From assembly GCA_965215545.1 (NCBI GenBank), contig OZ244066.1, positions 2,666,001-2,730,000 on the forward strand: a stretch of DNA of 64,000 nt. Reading direction: 5' to 3'. This DNA comes from MPNP01 sp965215545. GTDB taxonomy: Bacteria; Pseudomonadota; Alphaproteobacteria; Rhodobacterales; Rhodobacteraceae. A model generated the notes under the pieces. That model searched no databases, had not been told where the DNA came from, and was given only the letters and a program-made list of their open reading frames with translations. Below are positions 34,412-44,186 of this stretch, in pieces (the stretch's first letter is position 1; every line of letters begins with the position of its first letter). The translations under genes were made by a program, and so were the position numbers.

Positions 34412-34415
34412 CCCC
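34394..34415 (-). repeat. UUCG-tetraloop hairpin at the start of the NYN gene
   Basis: On the minus strand the sequence reads GGGGGTGCC-TTCG-GGTACCCCC, a nine-pair stem (one G-U) closed by a C(UUCG)G tetraloop, an exceptionally stable RNA hairpin. It spans the first possible start codon (GTG 34411), so it either masks that start or belongs to a leader. Confidence 0.65.
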
Positions 34416-34814
34416 TAAATAGGCCGCGGAGATGTCTATGGCTTACTCCCGGCAGCCCTCAAACTATTGGCTGGCCGTATCGATGTCAAGAACTGCATCG
34501 TATGGCAGTCTTGATGGAATGCCCTGTCCTGGCATGCGACTTCCGATCAGGAAATCCAGGATAACGATCAGCATGGACAGAAGGCCGGCATGACGAGAAC
34601 CCGGCTTTCCGGTTCCCCTGCCATCAGTCCTGCGAGGGTCGAGGGGATCTCCGGAGGAAGGGCGGGCGTGGGATTTGGTCATCCGGTCAATTGTTGATGC
34701 CGTGGCATATGGATACGGCGTCCGAGGCAATTGTGCCTCCACCTGGCGCGGTGGCGCTTATGGCGCCTTGGTCGAGATGGATCCTTTGGCGCCGCTCCGT
34801 GCAGGCCTGTCCGG
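34416..34814. other. Intergenic stretch without a recognisable gene
   Basis: About 400 bases between the NYN gene and the end of the M20 peptidase gene. Short frames exist but none has a credible start or family feature. The NYN promoter should be here. Confidence 0.4.
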
Positions 34815-36197
34815 TCAGAGGCGTGCAAGGGTCGCCGAGCGATTGAGAATCCGGGCCCAGCTGCGAATGCCCCGGTGGTAGTTGGCGAGACCGTATCGTT
34901 CATCGGGCGAGTGAATGGCATCATCATCGCGGCCGAAGCCGGCAAGCAGGGCATCCATGCCAAGGATCTCTTGCAGCATGCCGGTGACGGGAATTGAGCC
35001 GCCGCTCCCGGTCATGACCGTGGTCTCTTGCCATTCGGCAGTCAGCTCCTCGGCGGCCAGGGCAAAGAGCGGACTGGACGTGTTGACAAGGCAGGCTTTC
35101 TCACTGGCAAAACTGGTGAAGCTGAGCTGGCAGTCCTCGGGGATCTGGGTCTGGACGAAGTTCCGGAATGATGAGCGCAGATGCGCCGGGTCCTGGTCGG
35201 CAACGAGGCGAAAACTGATCTTGGCCGAGGCCCGGGCGGGCAGGACCGTCTTGAATCCCTCACCGGTATAACCGCCCTGCATGCCATTGATTTCACAGGT
35301 CGGTCGGGTCCAGAGCGATTCCAGCACACTCATGCCGTCCTCCCCGACCGGATGGCGCAGCCCGATCTGGCCAAGGAAGTCCTCAGTGGAAAAGTCCAGT
35401 TCGCTCCAGGCGGCCACCTGGCCGGTGTCCCGGGGGCGCACGTCCCGATAGAATTCGGGGATGGCGATGCGGTTTGTCTCATCATGGAGGCTGGCAAGGA
35501 TCCCGCTCAGCACACGGAGCGGATTGACTGCCACACCGCCGTACAGGCCTGAATGGAGATCGATGGCCGGACCCTCGATCACGATTTCCTCGGCCATGAG
35601 TCCACGGAGCGAGGTCATGATCGCCGGCGTGCGACTGGCAAAGAGGCCCGTATCACAGATGATGGCCAGATCAGCCTTCAGCGCGTCGCGATTCTCCCTG
35701 AGGAATGGGGCCAGCGAGACGGACCCGCACTCCTCCTCACCCTCAAGCAGCAGGGTCAGTCCTTCGGGCAGGGCACCGTTCACGACCTTCCAGGCTCGGC
35801 AGGCTTCGATGAATGTCATGAACTGGCCCTTGTCATCGCTGGCACCCCGTCCATGAATCGCCCGCCCGTAAGGCGCATCGATGACGGCGGCATCAAAGGG
35901 TGGCCGGGACCAACGATCCAGAGGGTCAACGGGCTGGACATCGTAATGGCCATAAAACAGCATTCGGCGGTGATCACCACCTGTCCGGGCCAGCACTACC
36001 GGGTGGCCGGCCGTAGCCCGGGTGTCGGCAGTAAAACCGAGTTCCGTCAGCATGGCCACCAGCCAGTCCGCGGCATCCTGGCAATGTCTGGCATAGGCGG
36101 GATCGGTCGAGATCGATGGAATCGTGACCAGTTCAAGGAGTCGGTCTATCGACCCGTCCAACCCTTCATCAACGGCGGCAAGAATTTTATCGTGCAT
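34815..36197 (-). CDS. M20-family metallopeptidase/dipeptidase
   Basis: Cytoplasmic di-zinc peptidase of 460 residues, of the ArgE/DapE/CPG2 (carnosine dipeptidase-like) group. Metal ligands and catalytic residues are seen in MLFYGHYDVQPVDPLDRW (His, Asp), IHGRGASDDKGQF (Asp), LLLEGEEECGS (catalytic Glu pair) and ICDTGLF (Asp); the last ligand His is in DDDAIHSPDERYG. The lid domain carries AIDLHSGLYGGVAVNPL. Start ATG 36197 has a GGAGAGA ribosome-binding site; the frame upstream is not family sequence. Substrate is unknown. Confidence 0.92.
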   Translation of the reverse strand: MHDKILAAVDEGLDGSIDRLLELVTIPSISTDPAYARHCQDAADWLVAMLTELGFTADTRATAGHPVVLARTGGDHRRMLFYGHYDVQPVDPLDRWSRPPFDAAVIDAPYGRAIHGRGASDDKGQFMTFIEACRAWKVVNGALPEGLTLLLEGEEECGSVSLAPFLRENRDALKADLAIICDTGLFASRTPAIMTSLRGLMAEEIVIEGPAIDLHSGLYGGVAVNPLRVLSGILASLHDETNRIAIPEFYRDVRPRDTGQVAAWSELDFSTEDFLGQIGLRHPVGEDGMSVLESLWTRPTCEINGMQGGYTGEGFKTVLPARASAKISFRLVADQDPAHLRSSFRNFVQTQIPEDCQLSFTSFASEKACLVNTSSPLFALAAEELTAEWQETTVMTGSGGSIPVTGMLQEILGMDALLAGFGRDDDAIHSPDERYGLANYHRGIRSWARILNRSATLARL

Positions 36198-36241
36198 GAC
36201 ATTCTCTCCTGTCTCTGCTTCCGATTCCTGTCCAGGGCCCG

Positions 36242-37378
36242 TCAGTCGACCGTCTCGCGCACGATCCAACCGCCGCCCAGCACTCGGGTCGAGGCGGGTC
36301 CATAAAAGACGCAGGCCTGCCCGGGGGTGACGCCCCAGACGGGCTCGGCAGGCTCGACGAGGCCGTCGCTGTCACCTTCGGGGATGATCCGGGCCGGGAC
36401 AGATGCGGCCGAGGAGCGCACCTTGATGCTGACGGGCCATGCAGAGCCCTTGGCAAATGGTTGATTGCCCAGCCAGTTGATGTCTCTGATCCGGAACCGT
36501 GTCGTCAGCAGGGCCGTGCGGGGGCCGACAGTGACTGTCCGGGTCGCCGGATCGAGCTTGATCACATGGAGCGGTGTTGTCCCGCTGTCCACGCCGAGCC
36601 GGCGGCGTTGACCGATCGTGTAGTTGATGATGCCCTGGTGCTCGCCGAGCTTGTTGCCCGCAAGATCAACGATGTCGCCGGGCTCGGCGGCGGCAGGATC
36701 GAGTTTGGCAATCAGGCCGGCGTAATTGCCGTCCGGCACGAAACAGATATCCTGACTGTCGGGCTTGTCGGCAGCCGCAAGGCCGAACTCGGTGGCCAGG
36801 GCCCGGGTCGCCGCCTTGGATGCAATCCCGCCCAATGGAAAGCGCAGGAACTCGAGTTGTTCGCGGGTGGTGGCAAAGAGGAAATACGATTGATCCCGCC
36901 GGGTGTCGACTGCCTGGTGGAGCTCGGCACCGTCCTTGCCCGCCAGGCGACGGACATAATGGCCGGTGGCCAGGCAATCCGCTCCGAGATCCCTGGCCAT
37001 GTCCAACAGTTCGGTGAACTTGACGCGTTCGTTGCACCGGATGCAGGGGATGGGGGTGATGCCCGCTGTATAGTCCTCGACAAACGAATCAATCACGGTG
37101 GCGCGAAAATGGGATTCGTAATCGAGGACGTAGTGTGGAAACCCGCAGTGGCTGGCGATACGCCGGGCATCATGGATATCAACGCCTGCACAGCAGGCAC
37201 CCTTGCGCCCGACAGCAGCGCCGTGATCGTACAGTTGCAGGGTGACGCCCACGACATCATAACCGGCACCATGCAGCATGGCGGCCACGACAGAACTGTC
37301 CACGCCACCCGACATGGCAACCACCACACGGGTTGCATTGGGCTGTTTGGCAAAACCGAGATCAAGGGACGGAGTCAT
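36242..37378 (-). CDS. mnmA: tRNA-specific 2-thiouridylase MnmA
   Basis: Thiolates U34 of Lys, Glu and Gln tRNAs using ATP and a persulfide relay. The 378-residue protein has the PP-loop VAMSGGVDSSVVAAML, catalytic Cys in KGACCAG and PIPCIRCNERVKF, and tRNA-binding elements (LATGHYVRR; DQSYFLF; DSQDICFVPDGNY; TIGQRRRLGV). The C-terminal beta-barrel ends in GQACVFYG...VLGGGWI. All key residues are present. It lies just upstream of the M20 peptidase and divergent from ligA. Confidence 0.96.
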   Translation of the reverse strand: MTPSLDLGFAKQPNATRVVVAMSGGVDSSVVAAMLHGAGYDVVGVTLQLYDHGAAVGRKGACCAGVDIHDARRIASHCGFPHYVLDYESHFRATVIDSFVEDYTAGITPIPCIRCNERVKFTELLDMARDLGADCLATGHYVRRLAGKDGAELHQAVDTRRDQSYFLFATTREQLEFLRFPLGGIASKAATRALATEFGLAAADKPDSQDICFVPDGNYAGLIAKLDPAAAEPGDIVDLAGNKLGEHQGIINYTIGQRRRLGVDSGTTPLHVIKLDPATRTVTVGPRTALLTTRFRIRDINWLGNQPFAKGSAWPVSIKVRSSAASVPARIIPEGDSDGLVEPAEPVWGVTPGQACVFYGPASTRVLGGGWIVRETVD

Positions 37379-37602
37379 GGTCTGTTCCGATGGGACAGGA
37401 ATCGAGTGCCCACAGCATGGTCCAGATACGGCCGGATTTCAATGCCCCGGGGTGTTGGTGGACCGCAATGGCAGACGATCGTACCCATCCCCGCAGGCAG
37501 GAAATCCGCAATCAGCGAGAGTGCATTCCTGCCTGGATACAGGTATGAAATCAATGCCGATGGAGGCATCACATCCCACCGGAACGGATTGGAGCCACAC
37601 GC

Positions 37603-39750
37603 ATGACAACGCCAGTCTGGCAACTCAGCAAGACCGAGGCTGAAGCGGCAATCAAGACACTCTCCCGGCAGATCCGCCGGGCCCGGGACCTGTACTACAA
37701 TCACAATGCCTCCGATGTGGACGATCCCACCTTTGATGCCTGGATGCTCCGGTTGCGGGCCATCGAAATGCGTTTTCCCGAACTCAAGGAAGACCGGTCT
37801 CCTGCCGATGAGGTCGGGGCTCCGGCCGCCGGCAGTTTTCGCAAGATTCGGCACGAATCCCCCATGCTGTCTCTCGAGAATGCCTTCAGTGCCGATGACC
37901 TGATTGATTTCGACCAGCGGATCCAGCGCTTTCTTGGCCTGACCGACGAGGGGATCACCTATGTTGCCGAACCCAAGATCGACGGTCTGGCCATCTCGCT
38001 GCTCTACCGCGGCGGCCATCTCGTCCAGGCTGCAACCCGGGGTGGCGGTACGGTTGGTGAGGATGTGACGGCCAATATCCGCACCATCCCGACCATACCC
38101 GGGCATCTCGAGGATGCACCGGAAACCCTGGAGATCCGGGGCGAGATCTTCATGACCCATGCGGCATTCGAAGCCCTCAACAATGACCTGCGCAATGCCG
38201 CCAGGACCTCTGGGGCACCGCCACAGATCTATGCCAATCCCCGCAATGCCACATCGGGTGCGGTCCGGCAGCAGGATGCCGCCATCACCGCAACCCGGCA
38301 ACTCGCGTTCACAGCCCACAGTTTCGGGTTCGTATCGGAGCGGTTGGCAACCGGTCACTGGGCAGCAATCCAGCGACTCGGTGCCATGGGTCTGCCAATC
38401 AGCGACCATATGGCGACCTTCGAGACCATCGAGGGTGTCATTGGCTACCATGAATGGCTGGCGGTCGAACGCCAGACACTCGGCTATGATATCGACGGGA
38501 TGACCTGCAAGGTTGATGCCCTTGATCTCCAGGACCGGCTCGGCAGCCGGTCAGCCTGGCCCCGCTGGGCCATTGCCTGCAAATTTCCCCCGGAAACAGC
38601 CTGGACGCGGCTGGTCGGGATCGAGATCCAGGTCGGTCGGACCGGGGCACTGGCACCGGTTGCCAAACTCGACACGGTGCGGGTGGGTGGTGTGGATGTC
38701 TCATCAGTGACCCTGCACAATGAGGATTACATCGCCGGAATCGGTGCCGATGGTGCGCCTATCCGCAAGGGTGCCGACATCCGGGTCGGCGACACCGTCG
38801 AGGTCTATCGCAGCGGTGATGTCATCCCCAAGATCGGTCAGGTTGATCTGACAAGACGGCCCCCCGATGCCACCCGCTACGGCTTTCCGACGACCTGTCC
38901 GTCCTGTGGGGCACCCGCAATCCGTGATGATGGTGATGCTGTCCGACGCTGCACGGCTGTGCATGACTGCAAGGCCCAGCAACTCGGACGTCTCAAGCAC
39001 TTTGTCAGCCGTGCTGCCATGGATATCGAAGGCCTCGGCGGCAAGATCATCGAACAGTTCTTTGTCAGGCAGGATGCCGATGGCCGCCCCCTGATCCAGA
39101 CACCGCTCGATATCTATACCCTCGAATCCCGCCTTGAATCCCACACGCCGCCGCTGGCTGCCTGGCCGAGATGGGGTGAGAGTTCTGCCCGCAACCTCTT
39201 CCGCGAGATCAACGAGACGCGCAGGGTGCCGTTTGCCCGGCTGCTCTTTGCCCTCGGGATCCGCTTTGTGGGCGAACGGGCGGCCGAGAGGATTGCTGAA
39301 CATTTCGGCAACTGGGCGGCCTTTCAGAAGGGGCTGGCAGTCGCCCTGGAGACGCCCGGGGCGCAGTGGGAGGACGTTCTGGGCATTGATGGCATCGGTG
39401 AACGGACGAGCCGGGCCCTGCTTGCGGCCTTTACCGATCAACCGTTCCGGTCAATGGTCACCGCCCTCGCGGGTGAACTCGAGATTGTCGGGACGGAGTC
39501 AGCAGGGCGGACCCGGACACCACTGTCGGGCAAGACCGTGGTCTTCACCGGGACCCTGGCCAGCATGAAGCGGGCCGAGGCCAAATCCCGGGCCGAGGCC
39601 ATGGGGGCCAGGATCTACGGCTCGGTTTCGAAAAATGTCGACATTGTCGTGACCGGCGAGGGCAGTGGTGCCAAACTCCAGAAAGCCAGGGAACTCGATC
39701 TGCAGATCATGGATGAAGAGGAGTGGCTCGCCACACTCAGTGCATCCTGA
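37603..39750 (+). CDS. ligA: NAD-dependent DNA ligase LigA
   Basis: Seals nicks in DNA during replication and repair. The 715-residue protein has the full order: domain Ia (YYNHNASDVDDPTFDAWM), the adenylation motif AEPKIDGLAISLLYRGG with the active Lys, GDTVEVYRSGDVIPKIG of the OB fold, a four-Cys zinc finger (CPSCGAPAI...CTAVHDC), helix-hairpin-helix repeats (FVGERAAERIAEHFG; DVLGIDGIGERTS) and a C-terminal BRCT domain (LSGKTVVFTGTLASMKRAEA). No defect seen. Confidence 0.97.
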   Translation: MTTPVWQLSKTEAEAAIKTLSRQIRRARDLYYNHNASDVDDPTFDAWMLRLRAIEMRFPELKEDRSPADEVGAPAAGSFRKIRHESPMLSLENAFSADDLIDFDQRIQRFLGLTDEGITYVAEPKIDGLAISLLYRGGHLVQAATRGGGTVGEDVTANIRTIPTIPGHLEDAPETLEIRGEIFMTHAAFEALNNDLRNAARTSGAPPQIYANPRNATSGAVRQQDAAITATRQLAFTAHSFGFVSERLATGHWAAIQRLGAMGLPISDHMATFETIEGVIGYHEWLAVERQTLGYDIDGMTCKVDALDLQDRLGSRSAWPRWAIACKFPPETAWTRLVGIEIQVGRTGALAPVAKLDTVRVGGVDVSSVTLHNEDYIAGIGADGAPIRKGADIRVGDTVEVYRSGDVIPKIGQVDLTRRPPDATRYGFPTTCPSCGAPAIRDDGDAVRRCTAVHDCKAQQLGRLKHFVSRAAMDIEGLGGKIIEQFFVRQDADGRPLIQTPLDIYTLESRLESHTPPLAAWPRWGESSARNLFREINETRRVPFARLLFALGIRFVGERAAERIAEHFGNWAAFQKGLAVALETPGAQWEDVLGIDGIGERTSRALLAAFTDQPFRSMVTALAGELEIVGTESAGRTRTPLSGKTVVFTGTLASMKRAEAKSRAEAMGARIYGSVSKNVDIVVTGEGSGAKLQKARELDLQIMDEEEWLATLSAS

Positions 39751-39793
39751 CGTTGCCATACGCCCCGATCATGGCCATGCGCCCGGGGTGCAT

Positions 39794-40249
39794 TCAGGCC
39801 ACGGTCCGGGGTTCAAGCCGTGCGAGGGCCTGCGAGAGGGCATCGAGCACCAGCTGGATCGAGGCATGACGGTTTCTGTAATTCCGGGCGGGTTGCAGGA
39901 CAGCCAGGCGCTCGAAGGGTGGGGTGGGGACATCACCATCCGCTTCCAGCATGGCCCGCAGTTCCTCGCGGACGCGTTCAACCTCGCCCCGGTTGCGCCC
40001 GATGATATTTGCTGCCACGATGGACGCAGAGGCCTGGCCCAGGGCACACGCCTTCACATCCTGGGCAAATTCGGCAATCACACCATCCTTGACCACGATG
40101 TCCACCGTCACGGTTGAACCGCACAGCGGCGACCGGACCTTGGCCGTTGAATCGCACTGTGCCAGCCGGCCCGCATGGGGAATGTTGGCTGCAAGTTCCA
40201 GGATCTGTTTGGAATAGAGTTGGATGATTGTCGTGTTGTCAGAACGCAC
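39794..40249 (-). CDS. Iron-sulfur cluster assembly scaffold, NifU/SufU-like
   Basis: A 151-residue U-type scaffold protein. Two cluster-ligand Cys are visible, RSPLCGSTVTVDI and VKACALGQASASI. At the third ligand position, where IscU has His-Cys, the sequence reads RNRHASIQLVL, with His but no Cys. Such alphaproteobacterial relatives are usually annotated as scaffolds without direct proof. It stands away from suf or isc genes, convergent with ligA and seven bases before gluQ's stop, with which it may share a transcript. Confidence 0.8.
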   Translation of the reverse strand: MRSDNTTIIQLYSKQILELAANIPHAGRLAQCDSTAKVRSPLCGSTVTVDIVVKDGVIAEFAQDVKACALGQASASIVAANIIGRNRGEVERVREELRAMLEADGDVPTPPFERLAVLQPARNYRNRHASIQLVLDALSQALARLEPRTVA

Positions 40250-40255
40250 CAGGAC

Positions 40256-41236
40256 CTACTCCTCACTGTCACCTGAACTATAACACGGATTGTTGCCAGT
40301 TCGAGACACGATTCCCGACCCTCGGATCGATTGTGCCCCGAGAGTCATCGATGATGTCTCCGGGGTCACGCCGGCCATCCTCTCGAGGAGTTCCTCCGCC
40401 TGCCAACCGGCTGCCCGCAGGGATCGGAGCGAGCGGGCATCATCCCGCTTGGCCAGACGCTTGCCGGCGGCATCGCTGATCAGAAGGTGATGGCGCCACA
40501 GCGGCGGCGGCAGCTTCAGGGCTGCCAGCAACACCCGGTGCAGGGCAGTAAACGGGAAGAGATCCTCGCCACGGGTGACATGGGTAATGCCCATGGCTGC
40601 ATCATCCACCACCACGCCGAGATGGTATGACGTGCCGATGTCGCCGCGGGCCAGAACCACATCACCGAGGGTTGCAAGGAGGGCGTCGGCATCGACCTGA
40701 TGAACCCCGCGATACCTGTCCCCGATCTCCCGGTAGGTCAACTGGCTGACCGAATCAGGTCCTCCGAGTGCCGCAATCAGGGCCGGCATGTTGAGCCGGA
40801 CAGCATCACCCGGTTGCTGGTCCGACATGGCGCGGCCCCGGCAGGTCCCGGGATAGACCTGTGACCCAACGCTGTCGGTCTGTCTGGCCAGCCCATGGGG
40901 CGCCCGCAGCGCTGCATTGATGTCCCGGCGGGTGCAGCGGCACGGATAGCAGAGGCCGGCAGCAGCGAGGGCAGCGAGAGCATCCCGGTGCGCATCCAGT
41001 CGGTCCGATTGATACATGATGGGCTCGCACCACTTGATGCCAAGCCAAGCCAGATCGGCCAGGATCGCCTCCGTATACGCCGGTCGACTGCGGGCCCGAT
41101 CGATGTCCTCGATACGCAGGTGCATGGTTCCCTGAGACCGCCGGGCCGCCGACCAGGTGACAAAGGCCGAATAGGCATGTCCCAGATGCAGATAACCGGT
41201 GGGGGAGGGCGCGAAACGCTCAACTGCTGGAACCAT
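40256..41236 (-). CDS. gluQ: Glutamyl-Q tRNA(Asp) synthetase
   Basis: Truncated GluRS-like enzyme that attaches glutamate to queuosine at position 34 of tRNA-Asp. The 326-residue product has the HIGH-like RFAPSPTGYLHLGHAYSAF, LRIEDIDRARSRPAY and KMSKS-like GKRLAKRDDARSL, and lacks the anticodon-binding domain. Zinc-site Cys are in CYPCRCTRRDI and YPGTCRG. The last ~30 residues (SIRGSGIVSRTGNNPCYSSG) look unstructured. It lies between gyrA and the NifU-like gene on the same strand. Confidence 0.92.
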   Translation of the reverse strand: MVPAVERFAPSPTGYLHLGHAYSAFVTWSAARRSQGTMHLRIEDIDRARSRPAYTEAILADLAWLGIKWCEPIMYQSDRLDAHRDALAALAAAGLCYPCRCTRRDINAALRAPHGLARQTDSVGSQVYPGTCRGRAMSDQQPGDAVRLNMPALIAALGGPDSVSQLTYREIGDRYRGVHQVDADALLATLGDVVLARGDIGTSYHLGVVVDDAAMGITHVTRGEDLFPFTALHRVLLAALKLPPPLWRHHLLISDAAGKRLAKRDDARSLRSLRAAGWQAEELLERMAGVTPETSSMTLGAQSIRGSGIVSRTGNNPCYSSGDSEE

Positions 41237-41326
41237 GGCAGCGTGCCTGCGGTCTTGGGTTCAGTGATGAACGCATGGGGTCACGGTGCTCCCGAGGATG
41301 GACATGTCACGAGCAGCCGGGCAGGC

Positions 41327-44101
41327 TCAGGGATCGTTGGGGTCCTCAGGATCAGGATCCATCACGATCTCATGATCCTTGATGATGGTGGCAAAGACGA
41401 CCGCGTCGTCATTGTCCGTGTCGATGACCTTGACGCCACCACCTGTTCGGGATCGGTAGGAAAGAGTGGAAACGGGACAGCGCAGGGTCTGGCCGGACGC
41501 GGTGACCACGAGAACCTGGTCATCAGGTTCGACAACGAGGATGGCTGCGGTCCGGGCAGGTTGCCCCCGCATGGAATAGGCCTTGAGACCCTTGCCGGAA
41601 CGGGATTTCTTGACCGGAAACTCGTGACTGGAGGTGATCTTGCCCCGCCCGTCAGCATCAAGGATCAGGACCAGCCTCTCACTGGCATAGAGGTGACCGA
41701 ACTCGGCAAGAAACCGTTCAGGATCAGGGCCCGGTTCGGCCTCGGCAGCGGGCGGCGGCGCGTCCTCGTTTCCATCCCCATGACCGAGTGAGGCCAGATA
41801 GGCCCGGCGGGCTTTCAGATACGCCTCACGGCCTTCCGGTGTGAGCGGGCAGGACGGGACCAGGACCATGCCGGTCAGCGTGTTCTGGCCATCGGTCTTG
41901 ATGCCCTTGACACCCGAGGATGAGCGTGACTTGATGAGGCGCAGGGCGCCGAGTGCCGTGCGATTGGCCAGCCCGTGCCGTGTCAGCTGGATGACATCCA
42001 TGTCACCGGTCCCGATGCAGGCCCCGACGAGCATGGCTTCGCTGGCAGCTGGCCAGGCGATCTTGCCGGTCCGATTGATGCGGCGATAGTCGGCAAGCTG
42101 ACTGCGGCGCAACCGACCGTCGCTGGTGGCCACCAGCAGGGATGCACCCTCATCGTCCATGACCGCCATGGGTACGGGCAGGAGAGCCACGATGGATTCG
42201 CTGGCCTCGATATTCCAGAAGCGCGAGACCGGAAGCCCCATGGCATTGCGGGACCGGGCCGGCAATCGCCAGGTCTTGATCTTGTAGGCGTTGCCGTCAG
42301 TGGCAAAACAGATCAGCTCATCATGGGTGTTGGCAACGGTGATCAGTCGGACAGGATCATCACCGAACTGGCTCGTCAGGCCCTTGCCGCCCCGGGCCTG
42401 GGTCCGGAATTCCGAAAGGGGGCAGCGTTTGAGATAGCCGCCTTCGGTAGCGATGACGACCATGTCCTCCCGCTTGATCAGGTCCTCATCGATGATCTCG
42501 TCCTCGTCCTCCTCGATGAGGGTCCGGCGGGGGATGGCATGGGCCTCCCGGACGGCCAGCAATTCATCCCGGATGATGTCCCGGACCCGGACGGTTGATG
42601 AGAGGATGTCGAGATAGTCACGGATTTCCCCGGCCCGCTGCTGCAGCTCGTCGGTGGTTTCCCTCACGCCCATGGCAGTCAGGCGTTGCAGGCGCAGATC
42701 GAGGATGGCCTGCACCTGTACCAGCGTCAGCCGGTAGGTCAGTCCCTCTTCCAGCTGGCTGAGCGGATCATTGATCAGGCGGATGTAGCTGGCGATGTCG
42801 CGGGCGGGCCAGGAGCAGGCCAGGAGCGCTTCACGGGCATCGGCGACACTGGGAGCCCGCCGGATGATGCCAACGACTGCATCGAGGTTGGAGGCAGCCA
42901 CGGCCAGACCACAGAGGATATGGCTGCGGTTGCGGCTGCGGCGCAGGAGTTCGGTTGTCCGGCGGGTGATGATCTCCTCGCGAAACCCGATGAATTCGTT
43001 GAGGATCTCCCGAATGCCGAGCTGCATCGGCTGGCCCCGGTTGAGGGCGATGATGTTGCTGACAAATGATGACTGCATGGGCGTGTGGCGCCAGAGCTGG
43101 TTGAGAACCAGTTCGGGAACGGCATCCTTCTGGAGCTCGATGACGATGCGGGTCCCCATGCGATCCGATTCGTCCCGGATGGTCCGGATGCCGTCGATTT
43201 CGGGCTGGCCCTGCGCCTGGCGCCTGTCGGCCAGTTGGGCAATCCGGGCAATCATATCGGCCTTGATCACGCCATAGGGGATTTCCGTGACGATGATGGT
43301 CCGTCTGTCGCCATCTCCCTCAATGGCCGTCCGGGCCCGCACCATGATGCGACCCTCGCCCTTGTGGAATGTGTTCATGCTGCCCGCCAGCCCGAGGATG
43401 ATGCCGCCGGTCGGGAAATCGGGTGCCGGCATCAATTCGAGCAGCCGCTCGGAGGAGACATCGGGATTCTCCAGCAATTCAACGGTCGCATCAATGGTCT
43501 CGCCGAGATTGTAGGGCGGGATCTTGCTGGCCATGCCAACGGCAATCCCGGCACCGCCATTGATCAGGAGATTGGGGAAACGGGCCGGCAGGACCACCGG
43601 TTCCCGGTCCTTGCCATCATAGTTGTCCTGGAAGTCCACCGTGGCCAGACCGATGTCATCGAGCATCAGGGCGGCGGGCGGCGCCATCCGGATCTCGGTA
43701 TAGCGCATCGCTGCCGCACCATCACCATCGGTGGAACCGAAATTCCCCTGCCCATCAAGCAGCGGCAGGGACATGGTGAAGTCCTGGGCCATCCGGACCA
43801 GCGCCTCATAGATCGCACTGTCACCATGGGGATGGTATTTCCCCATCACCTCGCCAACCGGTCGCGCGGACTTGCGATAGGGTTGATCATGGGTGTTGCG
43901 CGACTCATGCATGGCATAGAGGATGCGGCGATGCACGGGCTTGAGACCATCACGCAGGTCGGGCAGGGCCCGCGAGACGATCACGCTCATCGCATAGTCA
44001 AGATAGGATGCGCTGAGTTCATTCTCGATGGCAATGGTGGCAATCGAGTCATCGGAACCCGCCGACTCCGGATGGATCGACTCGTGGGGAGCCTCGGTCA
44101 T
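41327..44101 (-). CDS. gyrA: DNA gyrase subunit A
   Basis: Breakage-reunion subunit of DNA gyrase (924 residues). The catalytic Tyr is in AAAMRYTEIRM and the quinolone-determining region reads KYHPHGDSAIYEALVRMAQ, with Ser at the usual position 83 and Glu rather than Asp at 87. The GyrA-box of the wrapping domain appears as QARGGKGL. Six C-terminal blade repeats follow (for example RNAMGLPVSRF; RSSSGVKGIKTD; KSRSGKGLKAYSM). An inserted acidic/alanine-rich stretch (EDAPPPAAEAEPGPDPERF) lies in the C-terminal domain. Upstream is ssb on the same strand. Confidence 0.97.
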   Translation of the reverse strand: MTEAPHESIHPESAGSDDSIATIAIENELSASYLDYAMSVIVSRALPDLRDGLKPVHRRILYAMHESRNTHDQPYRKSARPVGEVMGKYHPHGDSAIYEALVRMAQDFTMSLPLLDGQGNFGSTDGDGAAAMRYTEIRMAPPAALMLDDIGLATVDFQDNYDGKDREPVVLPARFPNLLINGGAGIAVGMASKIPPYNLGETIDATVELLENPDVSSERLLELMPAPDFPTGGIILGLAGSMNTFHKGEGRIMVRARTAIEGDGDRRTIIVTEIPYGVIKADMIARIAQLADRRQAQGQPEIDGIRTIRDESDRMGTRIVIELQKDAVPELVLNQLWRHTPMQSSFVSNIIALNRGQPMQLGIREILNEFIGFREEIITRRTTELLRRSRNRSHILCGLAVAASNLDAVVGIIRRAPSVADAREALLACSWPARDIASYIRLINDPLSQLEEGLTYRLTLVQVQAILDLRLQRLTAMGVRETTDELQQRAGEIRDYLDILSSTVRVRDIIRDELLAVREAHAIPRRTLIEEDEDEIIDEDLIKREDMVVIATEGGYLKRCPLSEFRTQARGGKGLTSQFGDDPVRLITVANTHDELICFATDGNAYKIKTWRLPARSRNAMGLPVSRFWNIEASESIVALLPVPMAVMDDEGASLLVATSDGRLRRSQLADYRRINRTGKIAWPAASEAMLVGACIGTGDMDVIQLTRHGLANRTALGALRLIKSRSSSGVKGIKTDGQNTLTGMVLVPSCPLTPEGREAYLKARRAYLASLGHGDGNEDAPPPAAEAEPGPDPERFLAEFGHLYASERLVLILDADGRGKITSSHEFPVKKSRSGKGLKAYSMRGQPARTAAILVVEPDDQVLVVTASGQTLRCPVSTLSYRSRTGGGVKVIDTDNDDAVVFATIIKDHEIVMDPDPEDPNDP

Positions 44102-44186
44102 TTCTGCACCAGTCCCCTGCCAGACCCCGGTGCCGGGGTCAACTGATCATGGACACAGGACATCGGATCATGCAAGAGACGTCGGA

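Noticed and set aside
34675..34997. Short plus-strand frames upstream and inside the M20 peptidase end
   Set aside because: They are antisense to, or precede, the peptidase gene, with no ribosome-binding site or family feature.
43800..43870. Quinolone-resistance change in GyrA (Glu at position 87)
   Set aside because: Ser83 is wild-type and Glu for Asp at 87 is conservative and occurs as natural variation; no basis to call resistance.
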